From the NCBI GenBank assembly GCA_964400355.1, contig CAYNTO010000027.1:1-38736 (forward strand): DNA of 38,736 bases, read 5' to 3'. Source of the stretch: JACKAL01 sp964400355 (GTDB lineage: Bacteria; Bdellovibrionota; Bdellovibrionia; Bdellovibrionales; JAGQZY01). A program made the translations under genes and the position numbers. The notes below the pieces were generated by a model. The model was not told where the DNA came from. It made no database searches and was given only the letters and a program-made list of their open reading frames with translations. Below, piece by piece: positions 16,430-24,732 of the stretch. Numbering within the stretch: the stretch's first letter is position 1; each line of letters opens with the position of its first letter.

Positions 16430-18061
16430 TTAGAATCGACGCGGCAACAGATTGTAGTCGTCTGTTTCTTTAAGATGGTTGTACACGTGGTTGGACATCA
16501 ACCCAATAATGCGCCGGTACTCCCCTAAGAGATCCAAATGGATTGCCGACGAATTTATCGATTCCGGGCTACCTTTCACGAGGCGCGCGATGTGCGCCTC
16601 GCGCATACGTTGCTCCATCTTGCGTGCTTCGCGCTTATGAAATACGACTTGTGCAGCGAGATCTTTGTCTTTGGTTTGAAAACAGGCAATCGACATTTCC
16701 GCAATCTTGATAGCGATATCCGACATGTCTCGCAGATCATCCCAGCCTTCTTTTGGAAAGGAAATTTTGAGCGCATGGGTTTTCGAAGCGAGCTCCAATA
16801 TCTGATTGTCTACCACATCCGCCGCAGATTCCAGGTCGGCAGCAAAGTTCATAATGCGAATCATATCCATCTGCACACTTTGCGGTGCGGCCTCGAGCTG
16901 TTGAGCCAAATACAGGTTCACTTCGCGCGCCAGTATATCTGCGCGATCATCGCGTTTGCGCACGCTGGCTACAAACTCGGAATCCGACTTCTCAAGAACT
17001 TTTAAAGAATCCACAATCATTCCAACCACGATGTCAGTCATACGGTACAGTTCACGCTCAGCATGAGCTAGGACAATGGACGGCGATTCCCAATCCATCT
17101 TTTTCAGATAACGAACGGAGTATTCCTTTTCGTCGCCAGTGAGCGGCACAAGTTTTTCAACCACAGCCGCCCCTTTACCGATGAGAGGCAAAAATAAAAG
17201 CGCCGCCAAGGTGTTGTAGATGGTGTTGAAATTCGCCACATCGCGCAGGGGCTCACCGGTGGCCAACCACGCCACAATGTAAGAGGCAAATGGTGCAAAA
17301 ATCGCCACTCCTGCCATTTTGTACAAGCAATGTGCCCACGCCACTTGCTTGCCCATGGAGTTGGCGCCAATCGAAGCAATCAATGCCGTCGCAGTCGTTC
17401 CGATGTTCGCACCGAAAATCCAAAATACACTATCGCCCACGGTCATATAGCCATGGCCAACGAGAGTCATCGCTAATCCGATGGTCACTGTGCTCGAGTG
17501 GACAACTGCTGTGAATGCTGCGGTGAAGAGCAACGTGATCGCCGGCGTTTCAGTGAAACTCTTTAACAGCAGATTAAAGGCCTCACTCGAACCAAATGCT
17601 TCTGTGCCCTGGCGAATAAACTCTAAACCCCAGAAAATCATGCCCATGCCCATGAGCGCCGTCATACTCTCAATGATCACGCGGCGTTTGGACAAAAACT
17701 GAACAAAAAATCCCAAGATAAAAATAGGAAGGCCGTACTTCGAAATATTAAAACTGAGTAGTTGAACCGTAACTGTAGCACCTATCGCTGTTCCCAGTAT
17801 CAAGCTCATGATTTGTTGCAAGGAAATCATTTTGGCAGCACCCAGGCCGACGAGCATTGCGGTGACTGCTCCGGAGCTTTGAAAGACCATAGTCAGCCCT
17901 ACACCCAACCCTACGCCCCAGTAGGGCTTGTTGGCCAGAATGCGCACCGCCTCGCGAATACGCTCTGCAGCTAGCTTCTGTAGGTTCTCACTCACCAACT
18001 GCAGGCCGTAAATAAAAACTGCAACACCACCAAAAAAGATAACTAGAGAGGAATGGTCCAT
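16430..18061 (-). CDS. Na/Pi cotransporter with PhoU-like C-terminal domain
   Basis: 543 residues. The N-terminal ~310 carry the two inverted Na_Pi_cotrans repeats with their QSS/HSS signatures: VFQSSGAVTAMLVGLG near residue 60 and AVVHSSTVTIGLAMTLVG near 190, each followed by a GxxIGTTxTA-type helix (FGANIGTTATALIAS). The C-terminal ~200 form a PhoU-like helical domain (AERELYRMTDIV and AADLESAADVVDNQI). Proteins with this fusion are inner-membrane sodium-phosphate symporters thought to be regulated by the PhoU part. No good SD is seen before the ATG. Single gene, convergent with the glycosyltransferase 14 bases away. Confidence 0.93.
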   Translation of the reverse strand: MDHSSLVIFFGGVAVFIYGLQLVSENLQKLAAERIREAVRILANKPYWGVGLGVGLTMVFQSSGAVTAMLVGLGAAKMISLQQIMSLILGTAIGATVTVQLLSFNISKYGLPIFILGFFVQFLSKRRVIIESMTALMGMGMIFWGLEFIRQGTEAFGSSEAFNLLLKSFTETPAITLLFTAAFTAVVHSSTVTIGLAMTLVGHGYMTVGDSVFWIFGANIGTTATALIASIGANSMGKQVAWAHCLYKMAGVAIFAPFASYIVAWLATGEPLRDVANFNTIYNTLAALLFLPLIGKGAAVVEKLVPLTGDEKEYSVRYLKKMDWESPSIVLAHAERELYRMTDIVVGMIVDSLKVLEKSDSEFVASVRKRDDRADILAREVNLYLAQQLEAAPQSVQMDMIRIMNFAADLESAADVVDNQILELASKTHALKISFPKEGWDDLRDMSDIAIKIAEMSIACFQTKDKDLAAQVVFHKREARKMEQRMREAHIARLVKGSPESINSSAIHLDLLGEYRRIIGLMSNHVYNHLKETDDYNLLPRRF

Positions 18062-18152
18062 AATTTAAGTATGTAAAAGTACTCCCTATTTGACAACAGT
18101 TATCAAAGCATTGCACAAAGGATCAACGCCTCGCGCGCAGTAAAGGAACGCT

Positions 18153-18866
18153 ATGGACTCCATTATTTTCCACCAGCTCTTCGAAAAAGAAACTTCGACC
18201 TATACCTACTTACTGGCCGACCCACAAACAAAAGAGGCATTAATCATCGACCCTGTTCTCGAAAAGGTTCAGCGCGATCTTCAGTTGATTTCAGAACTTT
18301 CACTCCATTTAAAATACATTCTAGAAACCCATGTCCACGCCGATCACATCACAGGTGCGGATACACTTCGCAAAGCCACTGGTGCTCAAATCGCCATCAG
18401 CATTCACTCCAATGCCAAAGGTGCCGACATCTATCTCAACGATCGCGACGAAGTTCGCATTGGCACGACTACGATTTCCGCCCTGGCCACACCGGGCCAC
18501 ACCGATAGCTGCATGACTTTTTACACCGCTGGTATGGCCTTCACAGGTGACGCACTGTTGATCCGCGGCACGGGTCGTACCGATTTTCAGCAAGGCAATT
18601 CGGAAACTCTTTTTAAGAGTATCCGAAAAGTGATCTTTTCACTCCCTGATGACACACGCGTTTACCCCGCGCACGATTACAACGGCAATACCAGCAGCAC
18701 GATTCTACAGGAGAAAATGCACAATCCGCGCGCCAAGCTAGAAAACTCCGAAAACACATTCTTAGAAATTCTTGGTTCATTAAAACTGGAAAATCCGAAA
18801 CGCATCTCAGAGGCCGTGCCCGCCAACATGGTGTGTGGAGACTTACGCAAACTCACTAAAGATTGA
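18153..18866 (+). CDS. Persulfide dioxygenase (ETHE1-like metallo-beta-lactamase fold)
   Basis: 237 residues, cytoplasmic. The MBL iron site is complete: H60, H62, D64 and H65 in THVHADH, H116 in TPGHTDSC, D133 in FTGDALLIRGTGRTDF and H174 in YPAHDYNG. The motifs GDALLIRGTGRTDF and the PGHT-D-SC stretch are those of ETHE1-type persulfide dioxygenases, which oxidise glutathione persulfide to sulfite, and separate them from glyoxalase II. AAGGA precedes the ATG. The next gene, 66 bases on, is a TauE/SafE permease, able to export the sulfite formed. Confidence 0.92.
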   Translation: MDSIIFHQLFEKETSTYTYLLADPQTKEALIIDPVLEKVQRDLQLISELSLHLKYILETHVHADHITGADTLRKATGAQIAISIHSNAKGADIYLNDRDEVRIGTTTISALATPGHTDSCMTFYTAGMAFTGDALLIRGTGRTDFQQGNSETLFKSIRKVIFSLPDDTRVYPAHDYNGNTSSTILQEKMHNPRAKLENSENTFLEILGSLKLENPKRISEAVPANMVCGDLRKLTKD

Positions 18867-18932
18867 TAATTCAAATACCAAGGTCCCGTCCTGTTTTACT
18901 TCTCTCAACCGCTTCTATAGACTAGAGATTCA

Positions 18933-19733
18933 GTGGAAATTATCGGTTTTCTCATTCTCGTTCTCTCTGGAATCACGCTGGCTCTTATTGGTGGTGGCGG
19001 ATCCTTACTATCCACACCAGTGATGATCTACTTCTTTAAAATGAATGCGCTGCAAGCCACCACTTATTCTTTGTTTGTCGTGGCCATCGGATCAGCGGTT
19101 GGTGCGTTTTCTTACGTTAGGCAAAAATTCATCGATATTCCCCTGGCCATTGAGTTTGCCATCCCTTGTTTTGTATCCATCTACATCGTGCGCTCCTACG
19201 CTGTGCGAGCAGTCCCCGAACTTTTCGATTTCTTATCGTTCCATTGGACACGGGATATTGCCATCATGATACCTTTCGGCCTCGTCATGGCGGTGTCGTC
19301 CATCAAATCACTCTATAAAGGAAAACAAAAACAGTTCACCAAACGCCCCAACAAGTTTGTCGCCATTGTGCAAGGCCTCGTGGTTGGCGCGATGACCGGA
19401 TTTGTAGGAGTGGGTGGAGGCTTTATAATTACGCCTCTTCTTCATTTCATTATGGGACTCGATTTTAAGCGAGCGGTGGGCACTTCACTTTTTGTACTCA
19501 CTCTCAATTCCTCTTTCGGATTTTCCGTCGATATCTGGCGCGGTGCCGATGTCTCTATTGCCCTACTCGCATTTTTTGCAACTGCGTCTGCAGTGGGGTT
19601 AGCCATCGGTTTTCAACTGGCAAAGCATATAAAAGAGTCCGATCTTAAGCTGGCCTTTTCCGTTGTGCTTGTGGGCATCGCAGCCGCCATACTTGGCGAC
19701 TATGCCTTTCGCTTTTACATTATAAACTCGTAG
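18933..19733 (+). CDS. TauE/SafE-family anion permease
   Basis: 266 residues, start GTG with a weak AGAG. About eight membrane segments form the two TauE/SafE repeats: the first contains LIGGGGSLLSTPVMIYFF, the second GFVGVGGGFIITPLLHF, each the hallmark Gly-rich loop of the family. Known members export sulfite or sulfoacetate or take up sulfur organics. The location right behind a persulfide dioxygenase points to sulfite export out of the cytoplasm (inference). The two genes probably form an operon. Confidence 0.9.
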   Translation: MEIIGFLILVLSGITLALIGGGGSLLSTPVMIYFFKMNALQATTYSLFVVAIGSAVGAFSYVRQKFIDIPLAIEFAIPCFVSIYIVRSYAVRAVPELFDFLSFHWTRDIAIMIPFGLVMAVSSIKSLYKGKQKQFTKRPNKFVAIVQGLVVGAMTGFVGVGGGFIITPLLHFIMGLDFKRAVGTSLFVLTLNSSFGFSVDIWRGADVSIALLAFFATASAVGLAIGFQLAKHIKESDLKLAFSVVLVGIAAAILGDYAFRFYIINS

Positions 19734-19865
19734 CCTAACTTCCGAACGGCAGAGTTTTTCTTCCTGAGGGTATTAATTTGTGAATCTCATCAACTGCAAC
19801 GTGTTAATCCGTGCATTTTTTAACGCCCACATTACCATAACAGTCACTTAGACTTTGGAGGTCTT

Positions 19866-20258
19866 ATGAAAACAATTATGTTTGCACTTTTACTTATGCC
19901 ACTCGCCGTGTATGCACAAAAAATTGATCTGAAGGACGTGGACGCCGATTCCGAATCCACAACTATAGAAATCAGCAAGGGTGGGAAAAAGAAATACGAA
20001 GACGCACAAAAATGCACTGCCAACTGGGAAATCACTGAAGGCACTGCGGAAATTAGCGGCGACGGCGCCAACATGATGGGCGAGGCTAAAAAGAACTACA
20101 AAAAGGCCTGCGAAGAATGGAAAAAAGAATTCCGCGCTGATAACAAAGACAATAAAATCATCAGCATGAGCTGCGGAACTCAAAACTGCAATTCTGAAGC
20201 TATGGAAAAAACGTGTTCGTCGCACGCGTCCTATAAAATAAAGACACGTATCGACTAA
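19866..20258 (+). CDS. Small exported protein of unknown function
   Basis: 130 residues with a clear signal peptide (core IMFALLLMPLAVYA, cleavage before QKI). GGAGG at good spacing confirms the ATG. The mature part is hydrophilic and Lys/Glu-rich with five Cys, including CGTQNC and KTCSSH, and reads as helical in the middle (KKNYKKACEEWKKEF). No family recognised; disulfide-linked periplasmic protein likely. Its last 4 bases overlap the end of the convergent radical SAM gene. Confidence 0.6.
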   Translation: MKTIMFALLLMPLAVYAQKIDLKDVDADSESTTIEISKGGKKKYEDAQKCTANWEITEGTAEISGDGANMMGEAKKNYKKACEEWKKEFRADNKDNKIISMSCGTQNCNSEAMEKTCSSHASYKIKTRID

Positions 20259-21523
20259 AATAAAAGCGAATCACTCTTTGGCACTGGCGTTGGACGCCAG
20301 TGCTCTCGCAATTGCGGCACGATCTCAAAGATATTGGCGCGGCGATGCCGATCAAAAAACTCAGTCTTCTGACAAAACATTTCAAACATTTCTTTATCCT
20401 GCTGTGCGCGCCCCAACCACTCGCGAAACACAACGAGTCTCTGTTGCATTAAAACATTTGCATGTTCATCCGCATAAATGATCTGCAAGTCATCCAGCTT
20501 CTCTTTGGCCGACTTCTGGAGGTTCACTGGGAGCACCGAGATCTTCAGCCATTGTGGATCCTGAACAAGAGTGAAAACTGGGACGACCGGCCTGCGCGAT
20601 GGCAACTGGGAAAAGTACAAAAACAATTCCTTTAAGTGCAGTATGTTGTATGCACTTACTGTCACATTGGTTTCTATTTGAACGTTGCTATATAGGTTCG
20701 CTTGCTCCAAGTAAAAACGAAACATGTGATCTATATCCAACCACCTTGATGGGTGTCGGATATACTCATTGACCGTGCCTACACCATCAATACTTACTAG
20801 AATCATTATTTTTTTAAAATGCTCACGCCATTTTAAACCCGGAATAACGTGTGTGAGATTGGTATTATAAGACAACGTTATTCGCTTGGACTTTCCCGAG
20901 GCGACCAAATACTCCAAAACACGTTCATGCTTTTTATCGATGGCGGGTTCCCCACCAGCGAGATGCAGATGCACGGGATCAACCAAATCTCCGCAAGTGA
21001 GCAAATCCATACTGGCATCGGAGTGACTCCACTGCGATTTTTTACGGATCGCCTCGGCCTCTTTACGTTCGCTTTCGATGGATGACAATTGCCATTCGGG
21101 TATCAATTGATTGGACGATGCCGGATGACACATGCGGCAGGCCAGATTGCATTTGTTCCCTAAACGCAGATCCAAGTGTCGAATTGGACTGGAAACATGA
21201 TGGCCACCATCGACCTCAACGTCCACAAGCTGTTCAGCAAACTGTTCCAGCGACCTCTGGCGGTGACTCATCCCTTTGAGCTGCTCTGTTTTTTCACAGA
21301 TATTACACGCGGCGGGAAATTTCCCGTCGCTCATCATCTCTCTTAACTTTTTTAGATAGTGCGAATTCCAAAGATCTTGCATATGCTGCGCCTCAGAAAT
21401 ATTGGGGTTGGGTATTTCCGACGCATGATCATTTTGAGCATAACAGCAAGGCAACTGTTTACCGCTGTTGGCAATAAACAAACTCACATAGGGATAGGCA
21501 CAAAAGGCCTTGCTTTTAGACAT
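20255..21523 (-). CDS. Radical SAM protein with N-terminal auxiliary-cluster (twitch) region
   Basis: 422 residues. The radical SAM [4Fe-4S] ligands are C125, C129 and C132 in KCNLACRMCHP, followed by HLHLAGGEP for SAM binding. Ahead of it (residues 1-80), Cys8, Cys26, Cys27, Cys73 and Cys76 in FCAYPY, LPCCYA and ACNICEK resemble half a SPASM/twitch cluster module placed N-terminally, as in twitch-domain radical SAM proteins. These usually modify peptides or sugars; no precursor peptide gene is evident nearby, though the small Cys-containing exported protein converges on it. It is a single gene. The exact reaction is unknown. Confidence 0.87.
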   Translation of the reverse strand: MSKSKAFCAYPYVSLFIANSGKQLPCCYAQNDHASEIPNPNISEAQHMQDLWNSHYLKKLREMMSDGKFPAACNICEKTEQLKGMSHRQRSLEQFAEQLVDVEVDGGHHVSSPIRHLDLRLGNKCNLACRMCHPASSNQLIPEWQLSSIESERKEAEAIRKKSQWSHSDASMDLLTCGDLVDPVHLHLAGGEPAIDKKHERVLEYLVASGKSKRITLSYNTNLTHVIPGLKWREHFKKIMILVSIDGVGTVNEYIRHPSRWLDIDHMFRFYLEQANLYSNVQIETNVTVSAYNILHLKELFLYFSQLPSRRPVVPVFTLVQDPQWLKISVLPVNLQKSAKEKLDDLQIIYADEHANVLMQQRLVVFREWLGRAQQDKEMFEMFCQKTEFFDRHRRANIFEIVPQLREHWRPTPVPKSDSLLF

Positions 21524-21569
21524 AAAAAGAATCTACCTAGTATGAGACGCGATTCAAAGAGGAAAACCC

Positions 21570-22046
21570 ATGAGCGGCGAAAAAAATTATATTACACCTC
21601 CGGGCTTCCACAAGCTCAAAGAGGAGTACAATCAGCTGCTCACTGTGGAACGTCCCAAAATTGTAGAGACGGTGGCGTGGGCCGCAAGCAACGGCGATCG
21701 CAGCGAAAACGCCGATTACATTTATGGAAAGCGACGCCTGCGCGAGATCGATCGCCGACTTCACTTTTTACAATCTCGCATCGAATACGCAATTGTTGTA
21801 GATCCGCTCCAGCTCAGCGGTGATAAAGTTGTGTTTGGATCAACTGTGACAATTGTTAACGAAGACGACACGGAGCAGACATACCAGATCGTTGGTCAGG
21901 ATGAATTCGACATCAAACACGGCAAAATTTCTTGGAAGTCGCCCGTAGCAACCGCACTGCTCGGCAAAAAAAAGGGCGACGAAGTGCGCGTGTCCAAACC
22001 CGGCGGCGACGAATTTTTAACCATAGAAAAAATCGAGTTCAAATAA
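21570..22046 (+). CDS. greB: Transcription elongation factor GreB
   Basis: 158 residues, the usual length. The N-terminal coiled coil runs from ~10 to 78; its tip carries D43 and E46 in SNGDRSENADYIYGKRRLREID, the acidic pair that reaches the RNA polymerase active site through the secondary channel and stimulates cleavage of backtracked RNA. YGKRRLREIDRR is the GreB-type basic patch. The C-terminal FKBP-like domain ends with KPGGDEFLTIEKIEF. AGAGGAAA precedes the ATG. It stands alone, divergent from the radical SAM gene. Confidence 0.95.
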   Translation: MSGEKNYITPPGFHKLKEEYNQLLTVERPKIVETVAWAASNGDRSENADYIYGKRRLREIDRRLHFLQSRIEYAIVVDPLQLSGDKVVFGSTVTIVNEDDTEQTYQIVGQDEFDIKHGKISWKSPVATALLGKKKGDEVRVSKPGGDEFLTIEKIEFK

Positions 22047-22069
22047 AAAGCTTTATAAATTCAATGTCT

Positions 22070-22140
22070 TATGCCATTTATGCATATGGGTATTGCAATA
22101 ATATGTATGAGTATGTATGATGCCATACGAGGGCCATATG
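22070..22140 (+). promoter_or_regulatory. Cluster of TATG repeats, candidate operator
   Basis: TATG occurs at 22070, 22079, 22085, 22102, 22106, 22112, 22116 and 22137, eight times in 71 bases, some as CATATG palindromes. The cluster ends at the start codon of a ribbon-helix-helix protein, a family that often binds short tandem repeats in its own promoter. Role inferred. Confidence 0.4.
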
Positions 22141-22455
22141 GACAGAGATTTAAAACGAATAAGCCTGATGATCGGCGAAGATCAGTACGAAGAAATCAAC
22201 AAGCGCAAACTCAATTTGAGCTGGCTCACTCGCGAACTGCTCGACAGCTATCTCAATCGCAATTCGATCACGCTGGATGTAACAGAAGACACCCGTCAAC
22301 TGTATGAACAGATAGTGGGTGTACAAGGCGAAGATATTGATGCCGACTTTGAGCCACTGCTGCGGGAAGCACTCAAATCACTGCTTAAAATTAAGATCGA
22401 AAAAATGCAAAAACTAGCAAAAACCGCGTTTTCAAAAAAAGGAGACGAAGAATGA
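22138..22455 (+). CDS. Ribbon-helix-helix (CopG-like) protein in the NfeD-SPFH operon
   Basis: 105 residues from ATG 22138, chosen because GAGGG lies 4 bases upstream; an alternative ATG at 22117 has no SD. Residues ~3-40 fit the ribbon-helix-helix fold: strand LKRISLMIG, helix EDQYEEINKR, turn KLNLSW and helix LTRELLDSYL. The C-terminus is a long acidic then Lys-rich helix. RHH proteins bind DNA as dimers through the strand, here carrying Lys and Ser on its outward face. Its stop overlaps the nfeD start by 4 bases (ATGA), so it is the first gene of the operon and a likely self-regulator. A toxin-antitoxin role is less likely because the partner genes are NfeD and SPFH. Confidence 0.6.
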   Translation: MDRDLKRISLMIGEDQYEEINKRKLNLSWLTRELLDSYLNRNSITLDVTEDTRQLYEQIVGVQGEDIDADFEPLLREALKSLLKIKIEKMQKLAKTAFSKKGDEE

Positions 22456-22874
22456 GCGCATCATTGTTGTGGCTAATAGCAGGCCTTGTCCTACTCATAG
22501 CAGAAATGGCGACTGGTACTATCGTACTGATTTTTATATCGTTGGGATGTTTCGTTGCCGCCTTGGCGAGTATGCTTTATCCCGACAGCTACACATTGCA
22601 GCTCATTTCTTGTGCGGTGGTCGCAGTGGTTGGAACATTTTTACTTCGAAAACCCCTCACCCGACGCCTGATGAAGTCGTCCAGTCTGCAGGCAGACGTG
22701 GGCAAGGAGATTCTGATCGATACCGATATTGAACCGCACAAGCGTAGCCGCATTTCGTACCAGGGCACCACATGGGAAGCGTCGAACATTGGCTCCGACA
22801 GCGTTCGCAATGGCGACCACGTAACCATCGTCGGCATTGATGGAAATGTGTTACTTATTAGAAAATTAGATTAG
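22452..22874 (+). CDS. NfeD-family membrane protein (short form)
   Basis: 140 residues. Two or three membrane segments occupy residues ~5-65 (LLWLIAGLVLLIAEMATGTI and following). The C-terminal ~60 residues form an OB barrel (GKEILIDTDIEP, GTTWEASNIG, NGDHVTIVGIDGNVLLIRKL). This is the short NfeD form without the N-terminal ClpP-like protease. NfeD proteins partner with SPFH proteins in membrane microdomains, and an SPFH gene follows 63 bases later. AGGAG for this gene lies within the coupled RHH gene. Confidence 0.9.
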   Translation: MSASLLWLIAGLVLLIAEMATGTIVLIFISLGCFVAALASMLYPDSYTLQLISCAVVAVVGTFLLRKPLTRRLMKSSSLQADVGKEILIDTDIEPHKRSRISYQGTTWEASNIGSDSVRNGDHVTIVGIDGNVLLIRKLD

Positions 22875-22937
22875 TTGCTGCCAATTATTATTAAAATAAT
22901 GAGTTCATTAAATAACATTTAAGAAAGGTTTAAATTT

Positions 22938-23879
22938 ATGGAAATCGTCGCATTAGTTGGTCTCGTCGCTGTCATATTCTTTTTGACTATGCTCATAAAG
23001 ATCGTCCCCCAGCAAAATGCTTACATCGTTGAGCGCCTAGGAAAATACGATCGAACCATCGAAGCGGGGTTTAGCATTGTGATTCCATTCTTCGAAAGAG
23101 TTGCATACCGAAATTCTCTAAAAGAAATGGTTCTCGATATTCCACCGCAAATCTGTATCACTAAGGACAACGTTCAGGTGAACATGGATGGCGTCATCTT
23201 TTACCGCGTGATCGATCCAAAAAGCGCCTCTTACGGAGTGAACAATTTCGAAATCGCTGTAATTCAGCTCGCGCAAACCACTTTACGTTCCGAAATCGGA
23301 AAGCTCGATCTGGATCGTACTTTCGAAGAGCGCGAAAAAATCAACAATGCTGTGATCATGGCGTTGGATGCGGCCACTCAAGCATGGGGTGTAAAGGTTC
23401 TTCGTTATGAGATTAAAGCAATCGTCCCACCAAAAGATGTGTTGGACGCTATGGAAAAGCAAATGCGCGCTGAGCGCGAAAAACGCGCCCATGTTCTCAC
23501 CTCAGAGGGCTCACGCGATTCGGTGATCAACAATGCAGAAGGGCGTAAACAAGAAGTGATCAAGCAGTCCGAAGCTCAAAAGTTGCGCCAGGTGAACGAG
23601 GCCGATGGACAAGCCTCAGCCATTCTCGCAGTGGCAAAGGCCACCGCCGAGGGCATTCGCGTCGTTGCCGATGCCTTAACATCCAAAGGTGGTCACGAAG
23701 CAGCGTCCTTAAAGATCGCCGAAGAGTATGTGCGCCAAATGGGCAATATGGCGACCAATTCAAACATGCTCATCGTTCCACAAAATATGGCAGACCCGGC
23801 AGCTATGGTGGCCACCGCGTTTGGAACTTTCGACAAAATGCGCGGCCGCGTAGAGGTCAGCGGCAAAGGTCTGTCTTAA
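22938..23879 (+). CDS. SPFH/stomatin-like protein (QmcA/paraslipin type)
   Basis: 313 residues. One N-terminal membrane segment (VALVGLVAVIFFLTMLI), then the SPFH domain at ~25-180 (VPQQNAYIVERLGKYDRTIE, with IVPPKDVLDAMEKQMRAERE at its end), then a coiled-coil rich in Ala and Glu (~180-255) and a tail with LIVPQN. The pattern is that of QmcA/paraslipin proteins, which form large ring assemblies in the membrane and modulate membrane proteases such as FtsH in E. coli. With NfeD and an RHH protein it forms one operon closed by a terminator. AAAGG precedes the ATG. Confidence 0.93.
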   Translation: MEIVALVGLVAVIFFLTMLIKIVPQQNAYIVERLGKYDRTIEAGFSIVIPFFERVAYRNSLKEMVLDIPPQICITKDNVQVNMDGVIFYRVIDPKSASYGVNNFEIAVIQLAQTTLRSEIGKLDLDRTFEEREKINNAVIMALDAATQAWGVKVLRYEIKAIVPPKDVLDAMEKQMRAEREKRAHVLTSEGSRDSVINNAEGRKQEVIKQSEAQKLRQVNEADGQASAILAVAKATAEGIRVVADALTSKGGHEAASLKIAEEYVRQMGNMATNSNMLIVPQNMADPAAMVATAFGTFDKMRGRVEVSGKGLS

Positions 23880-23902
23880 TTTCCACCGTACTTATTCCAA
23901 TT

Positions 23903-23931
23903 AAAAAGGGGGGCTCAAGCAGCCCCTTTTT
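23903..23931 (+). terminator. Terminator of the RHH-nfeD-SPFH operon
   Basis: GGGGCT (23910-23915) pairs with AGCCCC (23921-23926) around a 5-base loop. The stem is extended outward by G-U and A-T pairs, with five Ts at its 3' end. It begins 23 bases after the SPFH stop. Confidence 0.85.
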
Positions 23932-23964
23932 ATTTTCAAAAAAATTCATCAACCGCGGCTGGAT

Positions 23965-24732
23965 TTAGAATCGATGGCGCACCGGCACTCTCACTGCCAG
24001 ATTCACCAATAGTGCGGCGAGAGCCGCTACCATATGCTTCAGAGTGTGACCACTGATACCCCATTGCTCCAATATGTAATGGTCACCCACTTCGAAAAGT
24101 TTAGCCAATATATAAAACACCAGCGCAGCAATCATGAGTCGATTGTTCAAATACAGCGCTTTTCGCATAAGCATTAACACTGCAATGAATAGTAATCCTC
24201 CAAACTGGAGCACTATGTAGTAGCGTATATCCATCATCCCAAAACTACCCTGCCAAGCTGTCCACACCCCGAGCGCCATGGCCGGCAACAACAAGACCTG
24301 CCACCACGGCGAAGGCGCACGGTCTGAAAGAATTAAAAATACAACGGCCATAAACATCGCTGCCATCGGTGCGCGATCCCAGAAGAGTGAGGTGGCATTG
24401 GGCATCATGTGAAAATAAGAGGAGCCCCACCCCACCAAAAACAATCCCAAGTTTACAAAAAACAACGTGACCATTATGCCCTTTGGCCGGCGAATCCAGA
24501 GGGAAGAAAAAACATGGAGCATTCCCCACAGTCCCACGTAAATAAATAACAGGTTGGAGACCACATCAGAGAAATTTGGAATGCCGAGATACATCTCCTG
24601 ATTTGCAAAATTAAAATAGGAAGCGGGATCTTGTTTCGGCAGCTGTGACCACAAAGCTGCGGCAGCTCCAGCGATAACACTGAGAGTGACCAATATCAAA
24701 CGACCCACGTGGTGATCGAGTACACGCTTCAC
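23965..24732 (-). CDS. CREST-superfamily, alkaline ceramidase-like membrane protein
   Basis: 255 residues, start GTG overlapping the stop of the GT17 gene (GTGA) with GGAGG inside that gene. Seven membrane segments are predicted. CREST metal-hydrolase signatures appear in order: NFSDVVSNLLF near residue 53, WGSSYFHMMPN near 100 (Ser and His), LFWDRAPMA (Asp) and GHTLKHMVAA (paired His) near the C-terminus. Ceramidases and PAQR-type hydrolases of this superfamily use three His, one Asp and one Ser to bind zinc and cleave lipid amides. A lipid amide substrate is therefore likely. The coupling to a glycosyltransferase suggests sphingolipid- or lipid-glycan metabolism. Confidence 0.82.
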   Translation of the reverse strand: MKRVLDHHVGRLILVTLSVIAGAAAALWSQLPKQDPASYFNFANQEMYLGIPNFSDVVSNLLFIYVGLWGMLHVFSSLWIRRPKGIMVTLFFVNLGLFLVGWGSSYFHMMPNATSLFWDRAPMAAMFMAVVFLILSDRAPSPWWQVLLLPAMALGVWTAWQGSFGMMDIRYYIVLQFGGLLFIAVLMLMRKALYLNNRLMIAALVFYILAKLFEVGDHYILEQWGISGHTLKHMVAALAALLVNLAVRVPVRHRF

